NCBI RefSeq assembly: GCF_902652685.1 | Contig: NZ_CACRUY010000004.1 | Coordinates: forward strand, 62,001-126,000 | Direction of reading: 5' to 3' | Length of the DNA stretch: 64,000 nt | Source: Mycobacterium sp. Marseille-P9652 | GTDB taxonomy: Bacteria > Actinomycetota > Actinomycetes > Mycobacteriales > Mycobacteriaceae | Part shown: positions 47,852 to 57,313 of the stretch, in pieces | How the letters are laid out: every line of letters begins with the position of its first letter | Numbering within the stretch: the first letter of the stretch is position 1 | Notes under the pieces: model-generated | The model's database searches: none | Seen by the model: only the letters and a program-made list of their open reading frames with translations | Told to the model about the DNA's origin: nothing | Made by a program: the position numbers and the translations under genes

Positions 47852-50512
47852 TCAACCAGGGTGTTTGAGTTCTGTTCGGGCCTGGTCGATTTGGTCGTAG
47901 GCGTAGGTCACCATTTCGGCGGTGGGCATAGTTTCGCCCTTGCGGGCGAGTGACTCGTACGTCTGGTCGCCGAGGACCTGGCGGAGGTGGGTGATCGCGG
48001 TGGTGATTTCGGGGACCGCCGACGCAGAGAAAGGGCTGAGCGCGAACCCGGCGATGGTGGCCGCCGGTTCGTAATGTCCGAGCCGGTCGAGAAGTGCGGC
48101 GAGGACGGCCAGCGGGGCGCGCACCGCGGTGGCGTTGCCCGCATTGTGGAGGTCGCGGATTGCCAGAGTGAGGTGATCGAATGCGGATAAGGTCTCGGCG
48201 CGTTCGGCCTCGAGTCGTGCCAGAAATATAGCCAGGATTGACACGTTGGCGCGGTTGCCGCTGTCTTGAGCGATCACCAGACCCCGGCCGAGCGCGTGCA
48301 GCGCCCCGATGGGATCTGCGTCACGAAAAGCGGCACCGTAGGCACCGAGGGCGAACGCGAGCTCGGACGGGTTGCCTGTTGTCTCCGCATCCTCGATGAG
48401 GCCATCCGCGCAATCCCTCGCCTCCGCGCCGGACCCGGCCAACGCAAGGGCGCCGACCAGCCATGACCGGATGTGGACATGGGTATCGCGGCGGCGTGCG
48501 AGCTGGGCGCGGCACAACTCGGCCAACCGCTCCGGCTGCCCGATGATTTGATATACCGATCCAAGCCAGGCTTCGATGCCGTGCAGCAGCGCGTCGCGGC
48601 TTCTGCCGAGAAAGATCTGCCCGGCCTCGCTGTAGCCGACGGCCGCCTCAATCCGTCCGGTCGCGTAGCAGCACGACGCAATCGGGTACAGGAACGCCAG
48701 CCGCGGGTGATCGACTGCGCGGGCGGGCTCGATCAGCTCTTCAGCCCAGGCTATCGGCTCAAAGGTTGCGGCACCTATGCCGAGAAACCCCCCATAGGCG
48801 GCGATGGTGGCGGCCTCATCGAGGTCGCCCTGGTCGGCGGCCCACCGAAACGCGGTGCGCAGGTTGGCCAGCTCAATGGCGAACCAGTCGTATGCCTCGC
48901 GTTGGCGCGGGCTGTCCCACAGGGCCAGGATCTCGGCTTCGCGTCCGGCGAAGTACCGCGAGTGGGCGGCCCGCGCCTCGGCGGCTTCTCCGTGGGCGGC
49001 GAGTTGTTCCTCGGCGAACTGGCGGATCGTTTCGAGCATCGAAAACCGGGTCCGCCCCGAAGACCGGTCAGCCACCAGCAGCGACTTGCGCACCAAGGCA
49101 TCGAGCAGATCCAGGGTGGCCAAGTCATCATCGGAACCCATTACGGCACAGGCGCTTTGGAGGTCGAATCCGCCGGCGAACACCGAACACCGCTCTAGCA
49201 GCGGTTTCTCCGCATCGTCGAGGTGGTCATAGGACCACGCCACCGCATGGCGCAGGGTTTGGTGGCGTGACAGGCCGCGTCGGGATCCGACCAGCAGCCG
49301 GAACCGCTGATCGAGACGATCACGCACTTCCCTTGCGCTCATCGACGCCATCCGCGACGCGGCCAACTCGATGGCCAACGGGATGCCGTCCAAGCGGCGG
49401 CAAATCTCCACCACAGCGTCCGCCTCGCCGGATTGAGCCATCACGAAGTCCGACACCACACTTTGCGCACGGTCCAGGAAAAGGTTCACGGCAGCGGATT
49501 CGGTTCCGGCGTTCACGTCGAGCGACGGGACGCGCCATAACTGTTCTTCGCTGATCCCCAAGCCCTCCCGACTGGTCGCCAAGATTGTGACGGTTGCCGA
49601 TGCAGCGAGGATCGCCTCGACCAGATCCGCGACACTGTCGACCACGTGCTCGCAGTTATCGAACACCAGCAGCCGGATCCTCCCTTCCAACGCGGCCGCG
49701 ACACTGTCAGCCACGCTCTTGCCGGGCTGCTGGATGATGCCCAACACCGCCGCGACGGCGTCGGGAACCGCGGCCGGATCCGTGACCGCGGCCAAGTCGA
49801 AAAACCAAGTCCCGTCGGGGAATTCGTCAGCCAACCGGGCCGCCACTTCCGACGCGAGACGCGTCTTACCGACCCCACCCACTCCGGTCAGGGTCATCAA
49901 CCGATGCGCCTTCACCGCGGCTTGCAACTCGGCGACCTCCGCCTCGCGCCCGATGAAGCTGGTGACCGCAGGACGCAGATTTCCCGGACTCGCGTCAAGC
50001 GCGCGTAACGGCGGAAAGTCCGTGCGCAGGCCCACCGCACGGACCTGAAACACCTGAACCGGAGTAGGAAGATCCCGCAACCGCCGCGGTCCCAGATCGA
50101 TGAGATCAACCCCACTGAGCAGACCGGCCGTCGACTCGGCCAGCAGGATTTGTCCGCCATGGCCGGAGGCCATCAGGCGTGCTGCTCGATTCAAAACCGT
50201 CCCGAAGTAATCACCCTCACGCAGCTCGGCTTCGCCGGTGGCAAGCCCCATCCGCACCGGCAACTCCAGCTTTCGCTGCGCGGCTACCGCAGCATTGACT
50301 GCGGAGTTTGGCGAGGCGAAGGCCGCACACACTCCATCGCCGGTGTGCTTGAACAACCAGCCGCCCTGATCATCGACCGCCGAACGCAACACGCCGTCGT
50401 GGGCAGCCAGCGCCGCCCGCATGTCATCGGCGTCCGCTTCCCACCGACGGGTCGAACCCTCCACGTCAGTGAACAGAAACGTCACCACGCCCGAAGGGGC
50501 AGCCGCCGTCAT
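47852..50512 (-). CDS. Class III cyclase fused to STAND-type ATPase (886 aa)
   Basis: An N-terminal cyclase domain (~9-165) with metal-binding D16 and D59, purine-selecting K55 and NRAARL transition-state residues is followed by an NB-ARC/AAA-like ATPase (P-loop TGVGGVGKTR near 215, Walker B LLVFDNCEH, GIPLAIELAA) and a TPR-like helical C-terminal half. Resembles the Rv0891c/Rv0890c and Rv1358-type regulators but has no LuxR DNA-binding domain. ATG 50512 overlaps the ancestral stop of the upstream gene. Confidence 0.9.
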   Translation of the reverse strand: MTAAAPSGVVTFLFTDVEGSTRRWEADADDMRAALAAHDGVLRSAVDDQGGWLFKHTGDGVCAAFASPNSAVNAAVAAQRKLELPVRMGLATGEAELREGDYFGTVLNRAARLMASGHGGQILLAESTAGLLSGVDLIDLGPRRLRDLPTPVQVFQVRAVGLRTDFPPLRALDASPGNLRPAVTSFIGREAEVAELQAAVKAHRLMTLTGVGGVGKTRLASEVAARLADEFPDGTWFFDLAAVTDPAAVPDAVAAVLGIIQQPGKSVADSVAAALEGRIRLLVFDNCEHVVDSVADLVEAILAASATVTILATSREGLGISEEQLWRVPSLDVNAGTESAAVNLFLDRAQSVVSDFVMAQSGEADAVVEICRRLDGIPLAIELAASRMASMSAREVRDRLDQRFRLLVGSRRGLSRHQTLRHAVAWSYDHLDDAEKPLLERCSVFAGGFDLQSACAVMGSDDDLATLDLLDALVRKSLLVADRSSGRTRFSMLETIRQFAEEQLAAHGEAAEARAAHSRYFAGREAEILALWDSPRQREAYDWFAIELANLRTAFRWAADQGDLDEAATIAAYGGFLGIGAATFEPIAWAEELIEPARAVDHPRLAFLYPIASCCYATGRIEAAVGYSEAGQIFLGRSRDALLHGIEAWLGSVYQIIGQPERLAELCRAQLARRRDTHVHIRSWLVGALALAGSGAEARDCADGLIEDAETTGNPSELAFALGAYGAAFRDADPIGALHALGRGLVIAQDSGNRANVSILAIFLARLEAERAETLSAFDHLTLAIRDLHNAGNATAVRAPLAVLAALLDRLGHYEPAATIAGFALSPFSASAVPEITTAITHLRQVLGDQTYESLARKGETMPTAEMVTYAYDQIDQARTELKHPG

Positions 50513-51008
50513 GGCATCGCCTCGGCCCAGGCGATATGGCCCTCGAAGCCTAGCGCTTTTGCCAGGTCGCGGTAGCGATCCCGCAAGTGGGTGTAGGTCG
50601 CGGCATCGCCGTGCGCCCGCGCCAGTAGAGCCCGCAGCCGCAGCAGCCAGACATCGCGTATCACCAGACCCTCTTGGGCTGGCGCGGCCGCTAATCGCTC
50701 GAGCGCGGCCTCGGCTTCGGCCGCATCTCCCTCGGCCCAGCGGTCAAGCAGTGTCTCCACCACAACACCCGTCGCTGGAATGCCCCATGCCAGCAGATGT
50801 TCCTCGCGGAACAGATGGTCAGCGTTGGCGCGCATGAGCCGTATGGCGTCATCGCGATCTCCACGGCGAGCGTTCTCCCGTGCCACGTACACGTTGACGA
50901 GCGGCAACTCGCCCAGATTGTGTCCCCGGCGTACGAACACGTCGCTGACTTCGGCCAGCAGCTTCTCTCCGCGATCACGCTCCGCGGCCGTGTCGCGGTG
51001 TACCAGCG
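50509..51008 (-). pseudogene. C-terminal part of the frameshifted cyclase-ATPase
   Basis: In the frame ending at 50509 the protein continues DTAAERDRGEKLLAEV, FVRRGHNLGELPLV and IRDVWLLRLRALLAR, which is the natural continuation of the TPR-like region of the gene at 50691-53678. It has no good start of its own until ATG 50940. It shares an ATGA overlap with the next gene, so the two were once one operon. Confidence 0.8.
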
Positions 51009-53678
51009 AGCAAGGCCCAGCGTCATCCGGGCGAAAGTCAACATCTGGTTATCACCCGATCGTTCGGCAACCCGCAGGGCAGCCTCGATCTCGCGCATCG
51101 CGGAATCGTCGGGCCTTAGAACGCCATTCGTTATTACGCCGTAGATGTAGGTGACCGCCAGGGTGTAGGACGCAGGGTCGGCAGCACGGGCCAGAGCCAG
51201 CCCCTGCTGTTGGTCACCACGCCATCCCGGACGACCCAGACAGCACCGGGCAATAGCCCGCATCGCAAAGGCGACCGCTAATGGGGACCCGAATAGGAAG
51301 TTGCCCATGGAAGGATCGCCGTGGGCCAAGTCGATGACCCTTTGTGACCACTGCAGCACGTCACAATACTCAGCGCACTCAATCTTGGCGTAGATGGCCG
51401 CAGTGGACAGCCCCACGGTCAAGGTTGGATCGCCGATCGACTCGATGAGGGCCATAGCTTCCGATGCCAGCTCTGACGCCTCGCGCATCCGGTCCTGATA
51501 TACGTGATCCACTACCAGCCCCGCCATGGCGATGGTCAGTGATGCCTTGTCGCCGGCGGCGGTGCATAATTGTCGCAGTTCGTCGAAGCGGGCACCGGCA
51601 ACATGTTCATGGACTCGCCAGGCAATCCCGCAAAGCATGGTGCGCGGGGCGATGCGCATGGCTGCCTGGTTAGGGTCATCGGCAGGTACCGTGTCGGCGA
51701 TCTTTTGTGCGCGTTCCCAGCTCAGTCGCGCCGCATTGATGTCACGGTTGGTCGCCCAGGTGGCGGTGCGCATGTGCCAGCCGTACGCCGTGTGGAGGTC
51801 ACCAGCGGCCTCTAGATGCTCGGCGATCAGCGCCGCCTTCTCCTCCGCCATCGTGGGATCGCGTGATTCGATGGCGGCTGCCACCCGCCGGTGCAGCTCC
51901 GCGCGATCCGCTTTGAGTTGGGATTCGTAGGCCACGGTGCGGATCAGCGGGTGGTGGAACACATACTCGGGGTGTCCGGTGAAGGTGATCTGGTCAATCA
52001 GCTCGCCCGCCAGCAAGTCTTCCAGGGCGGGATCAATCCCCAGCGTTTCCAGCAAGCCCCGGCTGAAGCGTGAACCGATTACCGCCGCCGCGCTCAGCGT
52101 GCGCTTGGCTGCCGGATCGAGCCGGTCAATGCGCGCGGCGATGGTGGCCTGCAAGGTCGCGGGGACGTTCACCTCGCTAACCTCTATCGCCGAGCTGTAA
52201 GCGCCTGGCTCACCCAGCAATACGCCGCGCTCGGCCAGGTCGCGCACGATCTCCTCGGCGAAAAACGGATTCCCGAGAGACCTCTCGGCGATCTTCTCGC
52301 CCAGTGCACCCATCGAGGGGTCCCGGCCGAGCATCCCGGTGACCAACGCTGCGGTCTCTGAATCACTCAGCGGTGCAAGGGCGAGGGTTTGAGCACCGTG
52401 CACCCGGGCCAGCGCGCCTTCGTATTCCGGCCGGCAGCTGACCAGCACGAGCGAGGGCGTCTGCGGGATCACCCGCACAAAGTCGGCGAGCATCGACTCG
52501 CTGACCTCGTCGATCCAGTGGGCATCCTCGATGACGTAAACCCGCGGGCTTTCGCGAGCCAACGAGGCGGCGTTCACCAGCGCGGTCAACCGCCGCCGCC
52601 GCGCATCGGGGTCGATCTTGGGCAGCTCCACCTCGGGGTCGGCGACGGCCAGCAGATCGTCGAAGAGCGCCAAGTCCTCGGGATCGCCAGGGAACTGCGC
52701 CCGTATCCGCGCTCGTGCGGCCAGCGGGTCAAGGCCCGTGATGCCCGTGATCGCCCGCAGCAGCCGTGCCACCGCATGGAAGGGGACCTGGCTGGTGTGC
52801 GACTCGCAAAAGACGCTGAACACCTCCACACGCCGGGAGGCCGCCATCACCGCCACCTCGCGCACCAGACGACTCTTGCCAATCCCCGGCGGCCCGACCA
52901 CACCGACCACCGCGCCGCGCCCGTCAATGGCACGTTCCAACAGGCCCTCGAGGGCCGACATTTCCCAGCGCCGACCCACCAGGTGCGACTCCGCACGCTC
53001 GGCAGTGCGATGTCCGTCGTCCATGGCCAGCAGCCGACGGGCAGGCACCCGCTCGTTGGCACCCTTGATTGCAACCAGCTCGGATTCGCCGAGAGTCGCA
53101 GCGCCCCGCACCAGTCGTGCCGTGGACGCGCTGAGCATCACCCCACCTGGGGGTGCCACCGATTCCATCCGCTGGGCCAACCCGACCTGCTCGCCGACCG
53201 CGGTGTAACCGAACGGACCCGAGCCGATCTCACCGGCGATCACCTCACCGGAGTTCAGCCCGACCCGTAGTTGCAGCTCCACTCCGTCGCGCTTGTAGAC
53301 ATCGACCGCGAGCCGTTTCGCCGCCTCCTGAATCCCCAAAGCCGCAAGGCAGGCCCGGAGAGCATGGTCCTCCAAGGCCACCGGTGCTCCGAAGACCGCC
53401 ATGATCCCGTCGCCGGTGAACTTATCCACGGTCCCGCCGTACCGCTGCACCACCACTGCGCACCGGTCGGCGAGGTCGGTCATGATCTCGCGCAGGCGCT
53501 CTGGTCCGACGATTCCGGCGATGTCCATGGAATGCACCACGTCGGCGAACAGGACGGTTACCTGCTTGTACTCCGCATGGGCCTCATATTTGGTGACTGG
53601 TGCGCCGCAGCCGTCACAGAATCGCGCACCCACGCGCGGCTCAGTGCCACATGTGCGGCACCCGGTCGCTGCGGTCAT
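50691..53678 (-). CDS. Zinc-ribbon class III cyclase fused to AAA ATPase, C-terminally frameshifted
   Basis: 995 residues as read. The zinc ribbon is C7-C10/C21-C24; the cyclase domain (~36-215) has D46, D90 and K86; the ATPase follows (P-loop VGPPGIGKSR near 265, VYVIEDAHWID, GNPFFAEEIVRDL) and a helical repeat region. At 51009-51010 two extra bases shift the frame, and the last ~105 residues (basic, Cys/Trp-rich) are nonsense. ATG 53678 has GGAGGG upstream. Confidence 0.85.
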   Translation of the reverse strand: MTAATGCRTCGTEPRVGARFCDGCGAPVTKYEAHAEYKQVTVLFADVVHSMDIAGIVGPERLREIMTDLADRCAVVVQRYGGTVDKFTGDGIMAVFGAPVALEDHALRACLAALGIQEAAKRLAVDVYKRDGVELQLRVGLNSGEVIAGEIGSGPFGYTAVGEQVGLAQRMESVAPPGGVMLSASTARLVRGAATLGESELVAIKGANERVPARRLLAMDDGHRTAERAESHLVGRRWEMSALEGLLERAIDGRGAVVGVVGPPGIGKSRLVREVAVMAASRRVEVFSVFCESHTSQVPFHAVARLLRAITGITGLDPLAARARIRAQFPGDPEDLALFDDLLAVADPEVELPKIDPDARRRRLTALVNAASLARESPRVYVIEDAHWIDEVSESMLADFVRVIPQTPSLVLVSCRPEYEGALARVHGAQTLALAPLSDSETAALVTGMLGRDPSMGALGEKIAERSLGNPFFAEEIVRDLAERGVLLGEPGAYSSAIEVSEVNVPATLQATIAARIDRLDPAAKRTLSAAAVIGSRFSRGLLETLGIDPALEDLLAGELIDQITFTGHPEYVFHHPLIRTVAYESQLKADRAELHRRVAAAIESRDPTMAEEKAALIAEHLEAAGDLHTAYGWHMRTATWATNRDINAARLSWERAQKIADTVPADDPNQAAMRIAPRTMLCGIAWRVHEHVAGARFDELRQLCTAAGDKASLTIAMAGLVVDHVYQDRMREASELASEAMALIESIGDPTLTVGLSTAAIYAKIECAEYCDVLQWSQRVIDLAHGDPSMGNFLFGSPLAVAFAMRAIARCCLGRPGWRGDQQQGLALARAADPASYTLAVTYIYGVITNGVLRPDDSAMREIEAALRVAERSGDNQMLTFARMTLGLARWYTATRPRSVIAERSCWPKSATCSYAGDTIWASCRSSTCTWHGRTLAVEIAMTPYGSCAPTLTICSARNICWHGAFQRRVLWWRHCLTAGPREMRPKPRPRSSD

Positions 53679-54036
53679 CCGACCCTCCGCCGCTTCCGGC
53701 CCCCGAGGTCCCGGTTCACCAGCATAGGACGCTAGGTGTTGGCGGAACAGGTCTGAACAGTTCATGCTCAGCGGCACGTCTTCGCACGTTAAGGGGACGT
53801 ATCGTTGCTGCCGGCCTCTTCGGCGAGCAGGCTACGGGCCGGCCGGATGCTCGTCGGAACTCGCATGCTCATGCTGGCGGCACCTAAGCGACTGCAATGG
53901 TGTCAGCCCACCCGTCCGCACAGCGTCCGCAGTAGTTTCGTCAAGTCACGCCATCCACCAACAGCTCGAACGCTCTGACATGCGATTTAGTGGTTCAGCC
54001 AACGCGGTCAACAGCTACAAACGCCCACTACGCAGA
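53679..54036. other. Right end of the island, no gene recognised
   Basis: About 360 bp before the right direct repeat. It holds the promoter of the frameshifted gene and a CGTCCGCA-type repeat. No integrase or excisionase frame is visible on either strand. Confidence 0.5.
53913..53953. repeat. CGTCCGCA-type repeat, right end of island
   Basis: Imperfect copy of 47686-47723: two CGTCCGCA units, then GTAGTTTCG and ending in CACGCCA. Confidence 0.5.
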
Positions 54037-54080
54037 GTTCGGGACGAAGAGGCCGTGGGTTCGAATCCCGCCACCCCGAC
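54037..54080 (+). repeat. Right 44-bp direct repeat, putative attR
   Basis: Exact copy of the tRNA-Pro 3' half without an acceptor 5' half, so not a functional tRNA. Similarity to the left side continues imperfectly for ~50 bp, including identical CTCGGCATCAGGA at 47658 and 54117. Confidence 0.85.
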
Positions 54081-54218
54081 CAATGTGTCTGACCCGCAGT
54101 AACAAGGTCAGTGCTTCTCGGCATCAGGACTTGGATGGCGCGACCGGCGCCTACCGCCGTCGTCAGCTTCGAGGAACCCTGCGCCCGCGGGACCAGCCGC
54201 GGTAGGCGAGGTAGCCCA

Positions 54219-54353
54219 TCACCGCGGCGCTGCACCGGTGCCGATCAAGCCCAGCGTCGTGCCGTGGGTGAACACGTTCAGCACGAACAGCGCCAGGAAC
54301 AACACCGACATCGCCGTGAAGAAGACGGGGCCGTACAGGGAGTTGGTCTGCAC
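54219..54353 (-). CDS. 44-residue membrane peptide
   Basis: Begins VQTNSLYGPVFF and contains one long helix (TAMSVLFLALFVLNVF) and a short hydrophobic end. GTG 54353 has AGGAG with a 7-nt spacer, so translation is likely. It is divergent from the drrA-like gene. No family recognised. Confidence 0.65.
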   Translation of the reverse strand: MQTNSLYGPVFFTAMSVLFLALFVLNVFTHGTTLGLIGTGAAPR

Positions 54354-54680
54354 AGGCGTGCTCCTTTCGCCGCGCCCGCCCGGGCGGCGCGGGGCCTGCC
54401 GGCGGGATGCCGTTGCATACGCGATTCTCCTTGGATGCGGCTCCCTGGTCGACCCCAACGCTGGGGCCGCCTCCTTGCCGGGGCGCGTGAATGCTTGCTA
54501 GTCAACGCCATTCGATCGCCACCCGAACGGCTGGTCCGCCATGGCGTTGCCCCGGGCGCGACGCGGGTGTTTAGATCGGGCCTGTGGCCGTGGGTGTCGA
54601 GATGCTACGAAGACCGACACGATGCGTTCGATGGTTTGACCGCCCCGCCCGTTCCCTCTGTGCCGAGCCATAGCGACGCA
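54354..54680. promoter_or_regulatory. Divergent region upstream of the DrrABC operon
   Basis: Contains a perfect 9-bp inverted repeat, CAACGCCAT at 54503-54511 and ATGGCGTTG at 54541-54549, 29 nt apart. The repeat may be a regulator site or part of a leader hairpin. No gene recognised. Confidence 0.5.
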
Positions 54681-55676
54681 ATGCCGGGCCCGGGAAAAGG
54701 CATTGAGGTCGAAGGCATCTGCAAGTCGTTCGGTTCGGTCACTGCGCTGCATGACGTCTCCTTCGACGTGGGCCGCGGCGAGGTCGTCGCTCTGCTCGGC
54801 CCCAACGGGGCCGGCAAGACGATCACCGTGGAGATCCTGGCGACGCTGACCAAGCCGGACCGGGGGCGCGCACGGGTGGCCGGCCACGACGTCGTCGCCG
54901 AACCGGCGATGGTGCGCCGCTCCATCATGCTGACCGGTCAGCACGTCTCGCTCGACGAGATACTCACCGGCTACGAGAACCTGATGATGTTCGGCCGTCT
55001 GCACGGCCTGGACAAGGCAGCGGCCGGGGCCAGGGCCCGCGAACTGCTGCGGGACTTCGGCCTCGAGGACGCAGCCGACCGCCGAGTGGCCACCTACTCG
55101 GGCGGCATGCGCCGCCGTGTGGACATCGCCTGCGGGCTGGTGGTCCGGCCCGAGGTGGTGTTGCTGGACGAGCCGACCGCCGGGCTGGATCCACGCAGCC
55201 GGCGGGCCATTTGGGAATTGATCGCCACGCTGAAGGGCGCGGGCATCGCGACGCTGTTGACCACCCAGTACCTCGAGGAGGCCGACGCGCTGAGCGACCG
55301 GGTCGTCGTGCTCGACGGCGGCAGGATCGTCGCGCAGGGCACCGCGGAGGACCTCAAGGAGCGCATCGGCGGGACCTTCTGCGAGTTCGTGCCCAAGAAT
55401 CCCGCTGACGTCGGCGCCATCGCCCAAGCCCTGGGCCCGCTGCTGCCGGAGACCAGCCGGGCCGCGGTCACCCCGGAGTCCGACCGCGTGGTCATGCCCG
55501 CCCCGGACGGTGCGGACACGCTGGCCGTCGCCTTGACGCGAATCCACTCCGCGAGCATTGACTTGGCCGAAATCGCCCTGCGCAGGCCCTCACTCGATGA
55601 CGTGTTCCTCTCGTTGACCGGACATGCCGAGGGCGGCGGTGCCCGAGCGGCCGACGCGGACGGGGCCGCCTTGTGA
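54681..55676 (+). CDS. DrrA-type ABC exporter ATPase
   Basis: 331 residues, the length of M. tuberculosis DrrA. Walker A GPNGAGKT, signature YSGGMRRR, Walker B VVLLDEPTAGLDP and LLTTQYLEEAD are typical of the daunorubicin-resistance type. The DrrA C-terminal domain ends RRPSLDDVFLSLTG. ATG 54681 is chosen; GTG 54660 is an alternative. It powers export of a lipid or drug-like molecule with the two permeases. Confidence 0.93.
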   Translation: MPGPGKGIEVEGICKSFGSVTALHDVSFDVGRGEVVALLGPNGAGKTITVEILATLTKPDRGRARVAGHDVVAEPAMVRRSIMLTGQHVSLDEILTGYENLMMFGRLHGLDKAAAGARARELLRDFGLEDAADRRVATYSGGMRRRVDIACGLVVRPEVVLLDEPTAGLDPRSRRAIWELIATLKGAGIATLLTTQYLEEADALSDRVVVLDGGRIVAQGTAEDLKERIGGTFCEFVPKNPADVGAIAQALGPLLPETSRAAVTPESDRVVMPAPDGADTLAVALTRIHSASIDLAEIALRRPSLDDVFLSLTGHAEGGGARAADADGAAL

Positions 55677-56482
55677 CCGGCGTGACCCTGACCCATCCGA
55701 AGCCGTCCGGCATGCGGCAGTGGTGGGTGTTGACCGTGCGGCTGATCGCGCCGACCCTGCGCAACGGCGAGGTGGCGGTGGGCGTGGCCGTCACGGTCGC
55801 CGTGACGGCGAGCATCTACATCCCCTTGCACCGGCTCATGGATGGGCCCGACCTGGGGATGAGCAGTTACGCGCAGTTCCTGCTGCCCCTGATCGCTTTG
55901 CAGGCCATCTCATTCGCGTCGATCTCCACCGCCTTCCGGGCCGCGACCGACTCCGTCGAGGGGATCAATCGGCGCTTCCGGTCACTGCCGGTGCCGGTGC
56001 TGACGCCGCTGGCCGCCCGGATCACCGCCAGCATCTATCGCTGCGCTCTCGGGCTGGCCGTGGCGCTGGCATGCGGACACGTGATCGGCTTCCGCTTTCA
56101 TCGCGGACCGGTCGACGCCGGGGCGTTCTGCCTGCTGGCGCTGCTCACCGGACTCGCTCTCGCCCTGCTCGGCGACACCCTCGGCACGCGATCGCGCGAT
56201 CCCGGCGCGATGTCGCAGTGGTTATTGTTGCCCCAGTTGATATTCGGGTTTCTTTCGGTCGGAATCCAGCCGCTGCAACGGTTTCCGCGCTGGATTGCGC
56301 CGATTGTCCGCAACCAACCCGTCTCCCGGATCGTCGAGGCCCTACGGGCGCTTGCCGGTGACTCCGCCGGCGGGGTGGCCCCGGTCAGCTGGTCCGTGAT
56401 CGGACCGGCCCTGGCCTGGGTGGTGGGGCTCATGGCACTGACGCTGCCCTGGGCGTTCGTGGTCTACCGGAGGAGGGCCTGA
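55673..56482 (+). CDS. DrrB-type ABC permease
   Basis: 269 residues, ABC-2 type, six helices. Conserved RNQPVSRIVEALRAL is near the C-terminus. GTGA overlap with the ATPase gene. Confidence 0.92.
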   Translation: MTGVTLTHPKPSGMRQWWVLTVRLIAPTLRNGEVAVGVAVTVAVTASIYIPLHRLMDGPDLGMSSYAQFLLPLIALQAISFASISTAFRAATDSVEGINRRFRSLPVPVLTPLAARITASIYRCALGLAVALACGHVIGFRFHRGPVDAGAFCLLALLTGLALALLGDTLGTRSRDPGAMSQWLLLPQLIFGFLSVGIQPLQRFPRWIAPIVRNQPVSRIVEALRALAGDSAGGVAPVSWSVIGPALAWVVGLMALTLPWAFVVYRRRA

Positions 56483-57300
56483 TGACGGCACTCGCCGACG
56501 CGCTGCCCGGCGCCGAGCCACCCTCTCGAAACCCGCTGACCGAACTCATCTTTCAAACCCGGGTGCTCACCTGGAGGCTGCTCCTCCGCGCGGCCCGGAC
56601 CCCCATGACGCTGGTCCACGGCGTGCTGTTGCCCGCATCGTTTCTGCTCATGCTCAAGGTCGTCTTCGGCAACTCCATCACCGCGATCACCGGCCAGGAT
56701 TCGATATACCGCAGCGTCGCGCTGGTGGCCCTGCTGTCGGCGATGTCGGGCTCCTCGACAGGCATGGTCGGCATCAACACCGAGCGTCTCGGCGGGTTCC
56801 TCGGCCGGTTGTGGGCGCTGCCCATCCACCGCGCCGCGGGTCTGCTCGCCCGGTTGGGGGGCGAAACGGTGCGGCTGCTGTTCACCACGCTGGTCATCCT
56901 GGGTGTCGGTGTCGCCCTGGGGTTTCGCTTCCATCGCGCGGTGGGCGGCGCGGCGCTGTGGGTGGCGCTTCCGGTGGTCTTCGGGGTGGCGTTCGCGGCG
57001 CTGTCCACCACCGCAGCCCTCTACTGGCCCAGGGCCATCATGGTGGAGGCGACGCAGCCGGTGATCGTCCTCGGCGTTACGTTCTGCACGGGATTCGTGC
57101 CGGCGAACATGTACCCCGACTGGGTTCAGCCGATGGTTCGGAACCAACCGATGTCGCTTGCCGACGATGCGATGCGCGGACTGTCCGCGGGCGGCCCGGT
57201 GTGGACGCCGGCAACGGAATTCCTGCTGTGGTGCGGCGGCATCATCCTGGCGTGTCTGTGGCCGATCATGGTGGGCTACCGCAGGGCCAGCACCAGATGA
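56482..57300 (+). CDS. DrrC-type ABC permease
   Basis: 272 residues, ABC-2 type. Similar end motif RNQPMSLADDAMRGL. TGATG overlap with the previous gene. Convergent with the UbiA-type gene, 13 bp away. Confidence 0.92.
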   Translation: MTALADALPGAEPPSRNPLTELIFQTRVLTWRLLLRAARTPMTLVHGVLLPASFLLMLKVVFGNSITAITGQDSIYRSVALVALLSAMSGSSTGMVGINTERLGGFLGRLWALPIHRAAGLLARLGGETVRLLFTTLVILGVGVALGFRFHRAVGGAALWVALPVVFGVAFAALSTTAALYWPRAIMVEATQPVIVLGVTFCTGFVPANMYPDWVQPMVRNQPMSLADDAMRGLSAGGPVWTPATEFLLWCGGIILACLWPIMVGYRRASTR

Positions 57301-57313
57301 GCGCGACACCAGC

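Noticed and set aside
47615-54036. Integrase or excisionase gene inside the island
   Set aside because: All long frames belong to the two cyclase-ATPases or are their shadows; no tyrosine recombinase motif was seen.
54037-54113. Second tRNA-Pro gene
   Set aside because: Only the 3' half matches; no D arm or 5' acceptor strand is present.
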